Below are positions 35,684 through 44,268 of a stretch of DNA of 64,000 nt, piece by piece. Position numbers and translations under genes: made by a program. The notes under the pieces are model-generated. The model was not told where the DNA came from. It did no database searches and was given only the letters and a program-made list of their open reading frames with translations. Origin of the DNA: Bacillus mesophilus (GTDB taxonomy: Bacteria > Bacillota > Bacilli > Bacillales > SA4); assembly GCF_011008845.1 (NCBI RefSeq), contig NZ_JAAIWM010000004.1:310001-374000 (forward strand). Direction: 5' to 3'. Numbering within the stretch: position 1 is the first letter of the stretch; each line of letters opens with the position of its first letter.

Positions 35684-37471
35684 TCAAGCTACTTTAACAG
35701 GAATATGTATTTCTATCACTGTCCCTTTATTCTCTTCACTAGAAATAGTAACAGTACCATTATGGTCATTAATTATTCGTTTACTAATCATAAACCCTAA
35801 ACCTGTTCCCTTTTCTTTTGTGGTATAAAAAGGTTGACCTATTTTCGCTAAAATTTCTTTTGGAATGCCACAGCCTGTATCCGAAAAACGGACTAACACG
35901 CTTGTATTTTCAGTATGTATATCAATTTTCAGCTTGCCGCCTTCAGGCATTGCTTCCATTGCATTCTTGATAAAATTAATAATCACTTGTTTAATTTGAT
36001 TTTCGTCACAAACTATTTCCGGTAAAACTGCATCAAATCCCTTGATAATTTCAATATTATTCATGTTTGCTTCTGCTTCTAACAGAGTTATGACTTGACC
36101 TACAATCACACTAATATCAGCTTCCGTAAACACTGCTTTTTGTGGTTTTGCCAAATTTAAGAGTTCACTCAAAATCGTTTCAATTCTACCTATTTCTGAA
36201 TTTACAACCTCATAGTATAGTGTCTTCTCTTGTGAGTTTTGAAGTAGATTCATAAAACCTTTTATTGCCGTGATGGGATTCCGAATCTCATGGGCGATTG
36301 CTGCTGATAGCTGGCCAGCTATTGATAGTTTTTCAGATTGAACCATGAGTTCTTCTGATTTTTTCCGCTCCGTAATATCTCTATAGATGATTGCAAATCC
36401 ATTTATTAAATCTTGATGATCTTTAATTGGAAAACTAGTCATTAATACATCTAATAACGTTCCATCTTTTTTGAGTCGAATCGTTTCCAACTCACGGATC
36501 CCGCCCCCGTCTTTCACTATTTTCTTAATCTCATCTACTTCATGTGTGTACTTGGCTGGAATTAAAGGTAATTCTCCCATATAGAGTCCAATTAACTCTC
36601 TAGTGCTCCAACCAAAGGTTTGCACCATTGCATTATTGGTTTGGACTAGTTTCCCCTCTGCATCAAAAATAAGAATAGGATCAAGGTTGTTAGTTAAGAA
36701 GGATTGTAAAAGGGTGAATACCTCTTTTTGATCGGTGATATCTCTAACCATTCCAGCAAGTGCGGCTACATTTCCAAGATCATCACATATAGGTGACATG
36801 TTAATACTTGTTGTAATTAACCGTCCATCCTTCCTTTGCTTGATCGTTTCAAAGTCATTTACCATTCTACCTTCAACTGTTTCTTTAATTAAGTATATTG
36901 CATCACTTTTCGAAAGTTCCGGTGTAACGGGTAATTTACGTCCTTTGATTTCGAATTCTTCATATCCAAATATTTTTTCAAAAGCTTTATTAACCTGAAT
37001 GATATTACCCTCTAAGTCAAATATTCCAATCCCTTCAGAAGATAAATCATAGAATGATTTTAATCGTTTCTTTTCAATTTCAGCTTGTTTGCTTGCTGTT
37101 ATATCTACGACTTGTCCAATGGTGAATACTTCCCCTGAAACTTCTACCTTAGAGACCTTAAGTAATCCCCAAATGATTTCCCCACTCTTATGTATATAAC
37201 GTTTTTCCATTTCATAGGAACTGAATTCACCGTCTTCGAGTCTACTATCTAAAGCTAAATCAACTTGTAAATCCTCAGAATGGCTCACTTCTACCACGTT
37301 CTTATTCAACAGTTCATCTTCTTTGTAACCAAGAAAATCACATAGTGAAGAATTCACCTTCAAAATATTACCTGACTGATTTAACAATGCCATCCCAATT
37401 GGTGCATAAGAAAAAGCCCTGTAATACAATTCCTGATTTATTAAATCTAATTCTTTATAGCTTTTGGTCAT
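35684..37471 (-). CDS. Three-PAS sensor histidine kinase, sporulation-kinase type
   Basis: A 595-residue soluble kinase with PAS domains at about 15-130, 135-250 and 258-370, a HisKA domain with phospho-accepting His in AAIAHEIRNPITAIKGF (near 395), and an ATP-binding domain with NFIKNAMEAMPEGG (N box), DTGCGIP (G1) and GTGLGF (G2). The order PAS-PAS-PAS-HisKA-HATPase without membrane helices is that of B. subtilis KinA, and the H box is of the Spo0 phosphorelay type. It is an orphan: no response regulator adjoins it. Feeding Spo0F is the likely role, by analogy. Confidence 0.88.
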   Translation of the reverse strand: MTKSYKELDLINQELYYRAFSYAPIGMALLNQSGNILKVNSSLCDFLGYKEDELLNKNVVEVSHSEDLQVDLALDSRLEDGEFSSYEMEKRYIHKSGEIIWGLLKVSKVEVSGEVFTIGQVVDITASKQAEIEKKRLKSFYDLSSEGIGIFDLEGNIIQVNKAFEKIFGYEEFEIKGRKLPVTPELSKSDAIYLIKETVEGRMVNDFETIKQRKDGRLITTSINMSPICDDLGNVAALAGMVRDITDQKEVFTLLQSFLTNNLDPILIFDAEGKLVQTNNAMVQTFGWSTRELIGLYMGELPLIPAKYTHEVDEIKKIVKDGGGIRELETIRLKKDGTLLDVLMTSFPIKDHQDLINGFAIIYRDITERKKSEELMVQSEKLSIAGQLSAAIAHEIRNPITAIKGFMNLLQNSQEKTLYYEVVNSEIGRIETILSELLNLAKPQKAVFTEADISVIVGQVITLLEAEANMNNIEIIKGFDAVLPEIVCDENQIKQVIINFIKNAMEAMPEGGKLKIDIHTENTSVLVRFSDTGCGIPKEILAKIGQPFYTTKEKGTGLGFMISKRIINDHNGTVTISSEENKGTVIEIHIPVKVA

Positions 37472-37637
37472 AATCGTCCCCTAGTTTATCTATCTATATA
37501 ATTTCAGAATAATCTTTTTTAATAAAGTCTTAGAATTTAAATATATCAGATTATAATTATAATTACTTTAGAAAATAGCATAGACTACTCAAAATTCTGC
37601 TATGTATGTATGAAAGTCTTTTCATCTCTATGTCAGG

Positions 37638-38123
37638 TCAAGCTAAAAATACTTCTTTATGACTATGACTCTCACATTTCTCCCCTATTAATGTTACAAA
37701 GGCTCTGGAAAACAATAAACATTTCTTGAAACATTCGTCCGTTTCCGGAGCTAAATGTATCTTCAATCCTTCTAATACAACGATTCCTCCTCTTTCACGT
37801 ACCTTCTCTTGGAATATGTCAACTGCTGCACAAAAATTAGTAAAGGTATAATCTCCCGAGCCAAAGCAACCAACTACCTTATTACGCAAATCAATACGAT
37901 TTAACTTCTTATAGAACACATGGCAATCATAGTGTAGCGTTCCGTTTCCCCAAGTAAATGCTCCTATTAAGATTCCGTCATACTGAAGTAAGGTTGAGGG
38001 ATCTAATCCATCCATATTAAACATATCTACTTCACAGTATTTCGATAAATGATTTGATAGTAACCTTGCTATTTCTTCTGTGTTGTTAGTTAAACTTCGG
38101 AATACGATACAGACTTTTTTCAT
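37638..38123 (-). CDS. Flavodoxin-like protein of the iron locus
   Basis: A 161-residue flavodoxin fold: FMN phosphate loop SLTNNTEEIA, aromatic loop GAFTWGNGTLHYD, and GCFGSGDYTFTNFCAAVD. It is more diverged than the flavodoxin at 42453 and has extra cysteines in the C-terminal third. ATG 38123 is preferred over ATG 38129, which nearly touches GGAGGG. It lies after the terminator of the ABC/IsdG operon, so it may be made by readthrough or from its own promoter. Likely an electron donor, possibly to the haem monooxygenase next door; that is inference. Confidence 0.8.
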   Translation of the reverse strand: MKKVCIVFRSLTNNTEEIARLLSNHLSKYCEVDMFNMDGLDPSTLLQYDGILIGAFTWGNGTLHYDCHVFYKKLNRIDLRNKVVGCFGSGDYTFTNFCAAVDIFQEKVRERGGIVVLEGLKIHLAPETDECFKKCLLFSRAFVTLIGEKCESHSHKEVFLA

Positions 38124-38141
38124 TAACATTCCCTCCTATAT

Positions 38142-38172
38142 AAAAAATCCCTCAACTCATTCATGAGCTGAG
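38142..38172 (-). terminator. Terminator after the IsdG-like gene
   Basis: CTCAGCTCAT/ATGAGTTGAG stem (one mismatch) followed by GGATTTTTTAT on the minus strand, between the monooxygenase and the flavodoxin genes. Confidence 0.75.
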
Positions 38173-38193
38173 AGATGACTATTACTATTCCCC

Positions 38194-38520
38194 CTAATTT
38201 ACTTCTAGTGGAGAAGAAACTGGATTTCGTTGACCGACTACATCATAATAAGTAATTTTTGAGCTCAATATAAAATCTGGTCTTGGTCCACTATGAGATT
38301 TACGGAAAGTTTCTCCTCTTGTCCATTCATCATGTGCTTCTTTTGATGTCCACATGGTCCAGACTACAAATTCATCGTATTCTTCTGTATCTCTCGTTTG
38401 CAGTAGATTTAAAGCAAGAAATCCTTGACTTTTTTCCACCTCTCCCGGGCGGTTAAAGCGCTCTGCTAGGCTTTCTCCAGCACCTTTTTTTACTCTAATT
38501 GTGTTTGTAATAACAATCAT
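38194..38520 (-). CDS. IsdG/HmoA-type haem-degrading monooxygenase
   Basis: A 108-residue ABM-fold protein that opens haem to release iron. With ATG 38520 as start, the catalytic triad falls at Asn6 (VITNTIRV), Trp66 (HDEWTRG) and His76 (FRKSHSG), the same spacing as in IsdG. The start overlaps the stop of the ABC ATPase gene as ATGA, indicating translational coupling. The longer frame (ATG 38535) is less likely because GGAG lies between. Coupling to an iron-type ABC importer suggests the importer carries haem. Confidence 0.9.
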   Translation of the reverse strand: MIVITNTIRVKKGAGESLAERFNRPGEVEKSQGFLALNLLQTRDTEEYDEFVVWTMWTSKEAHDEWTRGETFRKSHSGPRPDFILSSKITYYDVVGQRNPVSSPLEVN

Positions 38521-39335
38521 TTCACTACACTCCAATCTATTGTTTTTTGTTGATAAGAGACTAATCCATAAGGATCACATATCGGATGGCTCCCCTCCAT
38601 ATGCACCTTGGCTTCAATGGAGAAAACATCTCTGAAAAACTCACAATTATATACTTCCCTTGGCTCACCTTGTCTGACTACGTTTCCATCTTTCATGGCT
38701 ATTATTCTATGACTATATTTGGCAGCCTGATTGACATCATGTAATACCATGATGATCGTTATGCCAAGTGAACGATTCAATTCCTTTAGCAGCTCCATGA
38801 CTTCAAGCTGATGTGCAATATCCAAATAACTAGTAGGTTCATCTAATAAGAGTATGTTAGGTGTTTGCGCTATTGACATTGCAATCCACGCTCGTTGTCT
38901 TTCTCCACCTGATAGTGTTTGTAATGAACGATGCTGTAAGGCCGTTAAGTTAGTGGCAGCTATCGCCCAATCAATATATTGATTGTGGTTAGTATTGTAT
39001 TCTTCATACCATTTTAAATAAGGATGACGACCATATTTTACTAAATCACGTACCGTTAAATCTAAACGATGGTCATTAATTTGTGGAAGCATCGTCATTT
39101 TTTGAGCAATATCCTTGCTAGGAAGACCATTTATCTTTTCACCTTCTAAATAAACAACCCCGTTCTTAGGTTTTAATAACCTCGTCATTAAGCGCAAGAC
39201 GGTGGACTTACCTGATCCATTGGGACCGATAATACTAACCATTTCCCCCTTATGAAAGCTTATGGATAGTTCACTTATAAACTGAGTATTCACATACCCG
39301 TAAGAAAGCTGTTCGGCATTTAAGACATTTTCCAT
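38517..39335 (-). CDS. Iron/haem ABC transporter ATP-binding protein
   Basis: A 272-residue FecE/FhuC-type ATPase: Walker A GPNGSGKST (about 37-45), Q loop MLPQ, signature LSGGERQRAWIA, Walker B NILLLDEPTSYLDIAHQ and switch His in MVLHDVNQAA. It energises import by the adjacent FecCD-type permease, with which it overlaps by 16 bases. Final gene but one of the Fur-box operon beginning at 41444. Confidence 0.92.
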   Translation of the reverse strand: MENVLNAEQLSYGYVNTQFISELSISFHKGEMVSIIGPNGSGKSTVLRLMTRLLKPKNGVVYLEGEKINGLPSKDIAQKMTMLPQINDHRLDLTVRDLVKYGRHPYLKWYEEYNTNHNQYIDWAIAATNLTALQHRSLQTLSGGERQRAWIAMSIAQTPNILLLDEPTSYLDIAHQLEVMELLKELNRSLGITIIMVLHDVNQAAKYSHRIIAMKDGNVVRQGEPREVYNCEFFRDVFSIEAKVHMEGSHPICDPYGLVSYQQKTIDWSVVK

Positions 39336-40378
39336 GATTTCATCCCTCCTCTTAATAGATACAAGAAGAATGGTGCTCCCAATAAAGCTAATAAAATTCC
39401 TACTGGAAGTTCAATCGGTTCAAACCAGCTCCGAGCTGCAGTGTCTGCTAATACCACGATAAATGCTCCACCTATTGCTGAGATCGGTAAAAGGAAACGG
39501 TAGTCATTTCCAACAATTAATCTAACAATATGAGGAACAACTAACCCCACAAAGCCAATCAAACCAGCAACACTTACAGCAGCGCCCGCTAAGAATGTAG
39601 CTAATAAAATAAGAAATGCTCTACTTTTTTCTACCTGATTTCCTAACAATTTAGCAACATCATCCCCAAGTAATAAGATGTTCGCATGTTTTATAGCAAA
39701 AACAGATAACACCATACCTATTAATGCATATGGCCAAATGATTGAAAAATGTGGCCAGCTTCTTCCTCCAAGACCACCTACTAACCAAGGAAGGACCGCT
39801 TGAACACGATCACTATATAAAATCATAATTGCTGACATTACCGCACCTAAAAGGGAATTAATCGCTACTCCTGCAAGAATCATTCGTAAGGGAGAAACTC
39901 CCCCCTTCCAAGCAACAAAGTAAATGACAAATGTAGTGAGTAATGCTCCCAAGAAGGCACCTAACGGTAAAAATTGAATGTATTGAGGTAATACAATCAT
40001 CATGACCACAGCGACCAAGCCTGCTCCGGCAGACACCCCAATAATTCCTGGATCTGCTAACGGATTTCTCATCACACCTTGTAATAAGGCGCCTGCAATG
40101 GCTAAGCAAGCTCCTACTAACGCTCCTGTTAATATTCTAGGCAAACGTAAATCCCAAATAATCTGACCTTCTGTTGTATTAGATTGATAGAATAAGGCTG
40201 TCCACACTTCTTGAAGCGGTATCGAAATGGATCCAGTTACTAGACCATATAGCATAGAAACTACAAATAATATAGGTACAGTTATTACAATTAGCCGCTT
40301 GAATGCTCTCGGGTCCTTTTGAATCTCAATCTCTTCTAAAAGTGGTGGCCTCTCTTCTTTAGGTTTTGACTCCAACAT
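39320..40378 (-). CDS. Iron/haem ABC transporter permease (FecCD family)
   Basis: A 352-residue FecCD/BtuC-type permease with about ten helices. Typical stretches are DLRLPRILTGALVGACLAIAG, GVMRNPLADPGIIGVSAGAG, and near the end GLIGFVGLVVPHIVRLIVGND followed by LPVGILLALLGAPFFLYLL. It forms a homodimer in the family. AAAGGTG precedes the ATG; it is 28 bases after the binding-protein gene. Permeases of this group import siderophores, haem or cobalamin; the neighbouring IsdG-like gene points to haem. Confidence 0.93.
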   Translation of the reverse strand: MLESKPKEERPPLLEEIEIQKDPRAFKRLIVITVPILFVVSMLYGLVTGSISIPLQEVWTALFYQSNTTEGQIIWDLRLPRILTGALVGACLAIAGALLQGVMRNPLADPGIIGVSAGAGLVAVVMMIVLPQYIQFLPLGAFLGALLTTFVIYFVAWKGGVSPLRMILAGVAINSLLGAVMSAIMILYSDRVQAVLPWLVGGLGGRSWPHFSIIWPYALIGMVLSVFAIKHANILLLGDDVAKLLGNQVEKSRAFLILLATFLAGAAVSVAGLIGFVGLVVPHIVRLIVGNDYRFLLPISAIGGAFIVVLADTAARSWFEPIELPVGILLALLGAPFFLYLLRGGMKSWKMS

Positions 40379-40406
40379 TTAATTCACCTTTTTCTGCCTA
40401 GCTTTT

Positions 40407-41444
40407 TTAGTTCATCGACTTAATGCTTTCACTTAAAAATTCAAGTGACTCTACTACTCTAGGTCCTGGGTTTGAACTAAATAGATTTGCAGGTAGAATA
40501 ACGAGATTGTTATTTTGCATTGCTTTTACATTTTCCCATGCTGGGTTACTCTTAATTTCTTCTTCAAACTTATTTTTAACAGCTTCCGCATCACCGTGAG
40601 CAATAATGTAAACAATATCGGGATTCTGCTGTAAAACATGCTCCATACTTAACTGTGCATACGTTGGGTACTTTTCAATTCCAGGAAGATCACTTGCTAT
40701 ATTTGTGATACCTACTTGTTCAATTAGATTTCCAGCTAATGATGTTGGTAACGCTGCCATCATTGATTCCGTTGACCCAAATACTACTAATGCTTTTACT
40801 TCATTTTTAATAGGTTCAATAGCTGCCTTTCTTTCTTCCATTGACTGAACTAGTTCTGTAGCCTTATCTTCTAAACTTAAAACTTGACCATATAATTCAA
40901 TTGTCTCTAAGATATCTTCATAACCATCCATAGCAGTAAGCATCATGTTTAATCCTAATGATTCTGCTGTTGCAACATCCTTCATGTTTAGACGTGCATG
41001 TCCAATTACTAAATCAGGCTCTAGACTTACAATCTTTTCGAAATCAATATTATGAGAATTCCCTACTTCTTCAATTTCTGATAATTCAGCTGGTACAACA
41101 GGACCTCGCACACTTGGTCGACCCACAATTTCTCCACCTAGAGCATGGACAATTTCCAGATCTGCTCCAACAACAGAAACAATTCGAACCGGTTTTTCAT
41201 CAAACGTTAGCTCACGTCCTGCGTGGTCAGTAATCGTAACTCCTTGTGCAACTACCTCTTCTTCTACTTCTTCCACAACGTCCTCTGTTTCTGTCGATTC
41301 AGCGCTTGTACTCTTCACAGCCGTTTCATCTTGAGTAGAGCCAGTGGTTGTAGAAGATCCACAACCCGCTAATATAAATATGACCAATACACTTATGACA
41401 AACAAAAAACTTAAGCTCTTATTACGTTTCATATATGTACTCAT
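40407..41444 (-). CDS. Haem/siderophore-binding lipoprotein
   Basis: A 345-residue class III solute-binding protein: signal peptide with lipobox LAGC (Cys near residue 28), an acidic Ser/Thr/Glu linker to about 65, then a TroA-like fold with PVRIVSVVGADLEIVHALGG and EIVHALGGEIVGRP in the first lobe and NPDIVYIIAHGD in the second. It is tethered outside the membrane and hands ligand to the FecCD permease. AGGAGG is 7 bases before the first ATG. A Fur box (41483-41497) lies 39 bases upstream of the start. IsdE-like, but the haem-ligating residues cannot be confirmed by eye. Confidence 0.9.
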   Translation of the reverse strand: MSTYMKRNKSLSFLFVISVLVIFILAGCGSSTTTGSTQDETAVKSTSAESTETEDVVEEVEEEVVAQGVTITDHAGRELTFDEKPVRIVSVVGADLEIVHALGGEIVGRPSVRGPVVPAELSEIEEVGNSHNIDFEKIVSLEPDLVIGHARLNMKDVATAESLGLNMMLTAMDGYEDILETIELYGQVLSLEDKATELVQSMEERKAAIEPIKNEVKALVVFGSTESMMAALPTSLAGNLIEQVGITNIASDLPGIEKYPTYAQLSMEHVLQQNPDIVYIIAHGDAEAVKNKFEEEIKSNPAWENVKAMQNNNLVILPANLFSSNPGPRVVESLEFLSESIKSMN

Positions 41445-41482
41445 CTTTCATCCTCCTAAAAATTCGATAGTTTTAACAATAA

Positions 41483-41497
41483 TGATTCTCATTATCA
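41483..41497. promoter_or_regulatory. Fur box before the binding-protein operon
   Basis: TGATTCTCATTATCA matches 13 of 15 bases of the Bacillus Fur box TGATAATNATTATCA. Iron repression of the operon is expected. Confidence 0.85.
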
Positions 41498-41557
41498 TTA
41501 AGTCACTTTTAAAAAAGCATGATATTCATGCTGACAAATCTAATTCAATCTTCTTTT

Positions 41558-42448
41558 CTATATCACATAATTATCCCTATAACTCTTTGTAACTTCTAGT
41601 GATTCATAAAGACCGGCTACAATATAGTCCTCTCTCTCATTCCAAATTCTCCACCCATGTCCTTTAATGTAGTTACAAGGTGTAATTTGCATATGCTCTA
41701 CAGAAACTTGAGAAATGGTACTAATGCCAGCTTTATTTTGTGTAGAAGTTGAATAGATAATACCGTCACTTTCAGTTAAGTCTAAGAAACTCTGATTCTC
41801 ATTTCCAAGACACGTCTCCCAAAGGAGTTGATCAAACGAATGGGAAAGACTACAAATTTCTATTTTTCCTACATCACTTCGACAAGAGCCAGTTGCCACA
41901 ATTAATTGATGATCAAATGTAATCATTGAGGAAATCATTTGCTGCTTTTCTGTTTTGATCTGTTTCATACTCTGAGTTAGTAAATCAAAGCACCATACTC
42001 CCCCGTATTTTGGATGAATTTTCGTCCCAATTAAAAGCTTGTTCTTATACAGACAAATGGAACGGATAGAGGGAGCATTTAAAAATTGATAAGGATAATA
42101 GGTAGTCCATGTTTCCCCTGAATTTGTGGAGAGGTATATAACCTTTTCACCATGTGTAATGACGAGACCTGATGAATGAGCAACAACACTCCATATAGTT
42201 GCCTTTGTTGGAAACTGTTTGATTACCCAATTTCCCCCTTCATCACTACTGCTTATAAATAGTCCATTATCACCTACACCATAAATATGTCCATTACTAC
42301 AAGTTAGATCACGAATTGTTCGTCCGGTATAATGTAATGAACGCTTCCAAGTACCTTCACTTTTGATAAACAAACCTTCCTTTGTTGCAAGAATGCTGTT
42401 ACCTTGTTTAGATTTTGTCACTGCAGTTGCGCTCATTAGTTTTTCCAT
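41558..42448 (-). CDS. Beta-propeller (BNR/Asp-box-like) protein of the iron locus
   Basis: A 296-residue cytoplasmic protein without signal peptide. Repeated units contain Asp-box-like patterns such as SSSDEGGNW and STNSGETWTTY, each followed by a hydrophobic strand, suggesting a five- to seven-bladed propeller. It begins 4 bases after the flavodoxin stop (GAGGTG 7 bases before ATG) and so belongs to the Fur-controlled flavodoxin operon. I know no function for such a protein in iron uptake; it could be a scaffold or a sensor. Family assignment is by repeats only. Confidence 0.7.
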   Translation of the reverse strand: MEKLMSATAVTKSKQGNSILATKEGLFIKSEGTWKRSLHYTGRTIRDLTCSNGHIYGVGDNGLFISSSDEGGNWVIKQFPTKATIWSVVAHSSGLVITHGEKVIYLSTNSGETWTTYYPYQFLNAPSIRSICLYKNKLLIGTKIHPKYGGVWCFDLLTQSMKQIKTEKQQMISSMITFDHQLIVATGSCRSDVGKIEICSLSHSFDQLLWETCLGNENQSFLDLTESDGIIYSTSTQNKAGISTISQVSVEHMQITPCNYIKGHGWRIWNEREDYIVAGLYESLEVTKSYRDNYVI

Positions 42449-42452
42449 AAAC

Positions 42453-42902
42453 TTACACCTCTATTAGACTAGCAAAATTTACGGCAAAATCTACACATCT
42501 ATCAATTTCTTCTTGTGAATCAGGTGTGAACTCGACTTTCAGCCCTTCCTGAATAATTTCGGCATTACACTCTTTTAATCTATTTTCAAATAATACGACT
42601 GCCTCACAAAATTTTGGATACACCGTATCACCTGAACCAAATACGGCTGCTTTTTTTCCCGTAAGATCCAACGTTAAGAGTTCTTCATAGAAATCTTCTG
42701 TTTCATAAGGTAGATCCCCATCTCCCCATGTATAAGACCCGATTAAGATGCCGTCATAATTGAGGACATCATTTACATCCATATGCTCAATTTCCAAAAC
42801 ATCAATTTCATGTTCAAAAGGCTCTATACTCACCTTTAGTAAATCCGCGATTTCTTCCGTATTGCCTGACATGCTAGCATATGCAATTACAACCTTTGCC
42901 AT
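42453..42902 (-). CDS. Flavodoxin (YkuN/YkuP-type)
   Basis: A 149-residue short-chain flavodoxin: phosphate loop ASMSGNTEEIAD (residues 9-20), SYTWGDGDLPYETEDFY for the isoalloxazine ring, and AVFGSGDTVYPKFCEAV. In Bacillus such flavodoxins are induced by iron starvation and replace ferredoxin. Two Fur boxes lie 22-72 bases upstream, and GGAGG precedes the ATG. It is followed after 4 bases by the propeller gene. Confidence 0.92.
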   Translation of the reverse strand: MAKVVIAYASMSGNTEEIADLLKVSIEPFEHEIDVLEIEHMDVNDVLNYDGILIGSYTWGDGDLPYETEDFYEELLTLDLTGKKAAVFGSGDTVYPKFCEAVVLFENRLKECNAEIIQEGLKVEFTPDSQEEIDRCVDFAVNFASLIEV

Positions 42903-42923
42903 AAATCAACCTCCACTTAATAA

Positions 42924-42974
42924 TGATAATCATTCTCACAAGTAATAATATATCAATAATGATAATCATTTTCA
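42924..42974. promoter_or_regulatory. Two Fur boxes before the flavodoxin operon
   Basis: TGATAATCATTCTCA (42924-42938) and TGATAATCATTTTCA (42960-42974) each match 13 of 15 bases of the Fur box. Their centres are 36 bases apart. Confidence 0.88.
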
Positions 42975-43025
42975 ACTAGATATTTATAAAAAATTTTTTT
43001 TCAATCTAACAACATATTTTATAAA

Positions 43026-43089
43026 CAAAAAAAGGTTCCTCACCTACGTCGATTTACTTATCGGCTCAAGGTAAGTCACCTTTTAAAAT
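43026..43089 (-). terminator. Long composite terminator of the nitroreductase gene
   Basis: On the minus strand AAAAGGT and ACCTTTTTTT form the outer stem, with TTACCT/AGGTGA and CGAT/ATCG pairs inside; T8 follows. Confidence 0.6.
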
Positions 43090-43134
43090 TGGTATACATC
43101 TTCTATTTCTCAACCATTTATGTCCCGGTTTTGT

Positions 43135-43695
43135 CTACTTCTTCTTATAAACCGTTAACTTATCTTCAGCTGTTTTACGAGCTTTTGCTTCAGGTACTTT
43201 ATCAAAATAGCCCATGTGTAAGAAACCGACAATTTTTTCACCAGGATTTACACCTAACAGGTGACGAACTTTAGGATCATAGATATGAGGATTCGTTTTC
43301 CATACCACTCCTAGTTCGCGTTCCCAAGCTAGCAGCTGGAAATTTTGAATTAGCGAGCTCACTGCTGCAAAGTTTTCTTCCCACTGTTTTTGCCTTGGGT
43401 CCTCCTCCATAATTACAATCAGATAAGCTGTTGGCTGACTGAAGTAGTTTCTTCTATTCTCTTTCATATCTGCTGGAAAGGTTTCTACTAAATCTTGTAC
43501 AAACGCTTCCTTTTCCTGTGCAGAAACAAATATAAAGCGCCAAGGTTCTCTTAATCCATGGTTGGGTGCCCATATGGCATCATTTAAAATCTCGAGCACA
43601 ATCTCTTGTGAAACGTCCTGATCTGTATAACCGCTTTTAATTGAACGTCGTTCACGAATGATTGTTGCTAAATTTGATTTAGTTAATCCCATCAT
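43135..43695 (-). CDS. Nitroreductase family protein
   Basis: A 186-residue FMN-dependent NAD(P)H oxidoreductase. IRERRSIKSGYTDQDV near the start contributes the FMN-binding Arg/Ser, APNHGLREPWRFIFV the second FMN contact, and GEKIVGFLHMGYFDKVPEAK the C-terminal signature. It functions as a dimer; substrates range from quinones to ferric complexes. Two Fur-like boxes upstream (43828-43886) suggest iron control, so a ferric-siderophore or haem reduction role is possible but unproven. AAAGGAG precedes two adjacent ATGs. Confidence 0.85.
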   Translation of the reverse strand: MMGLTKSNLATIIRERRSIKSGYTDQDVSQEIVLEILNDAIWAPNHGLREPWRFIFVSAQEKEAFVQDLVETFPADMKENRRNYFSQPTAYLIVIMEEDPRQKQWEENFAAVSSLIQNFQLLAWERELGVVWKTNPHIYDPKVRHLLGVNPGEKIVGFLHMGYFDKVPEAKARKTAEDKLTVYKKK

Positions 43696-43827
43696 CTACT
43701 TCTCCTTTATTATTAAACTAAAACGAGTTTGTTCTAAAGTTTTATCTTATGTAAGTTGTTTCTTTGGTCTTTCAAAAGTAGTTCATTGATACTAAAAGCA
43801 TTGGATGTATAATTTATAATTTATAAT

Positions 43828-43886
43828 TGATAACAATTATCAATAAAACCCTATTCAAATATTACCGACAATGATTATCAATGTCA
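43828..43886. promoter_or_regulatory. Two Fur-like boxes before the nitroreductase gene
   Basis: TGATAACAATTATCA (43828-43842) matches 14 of 15 Fur-box bases; TGATTATCAATGTCA (43872-43886) matches about 12. They lie 130-190 bases upstream of the nitroreductase start. Confidence 0.75.
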
Positions 43887-44013
43887 ATATTTGTTTGCTT
43901 TTTTATATACAGTTGTAGTTTCTCCAACAGTTACAATAACCAAAAAAACGTTACTTTTAATAAACAAATTTAAAATCATATGTATTTCACGTTAAAATAA
44001 CGAACATTAATTG

Positions 44014-44042
44014 TTTACTTATTAAAAAAGTTCGTATATAAT
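44014..44042 (+). promoter_or_regulatory. guaC promoter
   Basis: TTTACT (44014-44019), 17-base spacer, TATAAT (44037-44042); the predicted start near 44049 is about 25 bases before the riboswitch. Confidence 0.6.
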
Positions 44043-44074
44043 CAGTTTTGGAGTTACACATATCATAAGAAAAA

Positions 44075-44143
44075 CATTCGTATATTCTTAGTATCATGGT
44101 CTAAGAGTTTCTACTAGGAGCCGATAATTCCTAACTACGAATG
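44075..44143 (+). promoter_or_regulatory. Guanine riboswitch before guaC
   Basis: P1 is CATTCGTA/TACGAATG (44075-44082 with 44136-44143); P2 is TCTTAG/CTAAGA; the joining segment GTTTCTAC (44107-44114) is the invariant purine-riboswitch core; P3 is TAGGA/TCCTA. The specificity base between P3 and P1 is C135 (window 44135), corresponding to C74, which selects guanine over adenine. The ligand class is thus well supported. Confidence 0.93.
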
Positions 44144-44180
44144 GGTAGGCTTTACTATACCCATTTTTAGTTAGGTTTTT
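44130..44180 (+). terminator. Terminator overlapping the guanine aptamer
   Basis: Outer stem CCTAACT (44130-44136) with AGTTAGG (44169-44175) and inner stem AATGGGTA/TACCCATT (44140-44165), followed by T5. The left arms consist of aptamer P3, J3/1 and P1 bases, so aptamer folding and terminator are mutually exclusive. Confidence 0.85.
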
Positions 44181-44268
44181 CTATTCTATTTAATTAGGTG
44201 GTATGTTGAGAAATCGCATATTACGAGTTATTACTTACTACTTAAATTCTTACTTAGGAGTGTAGATC

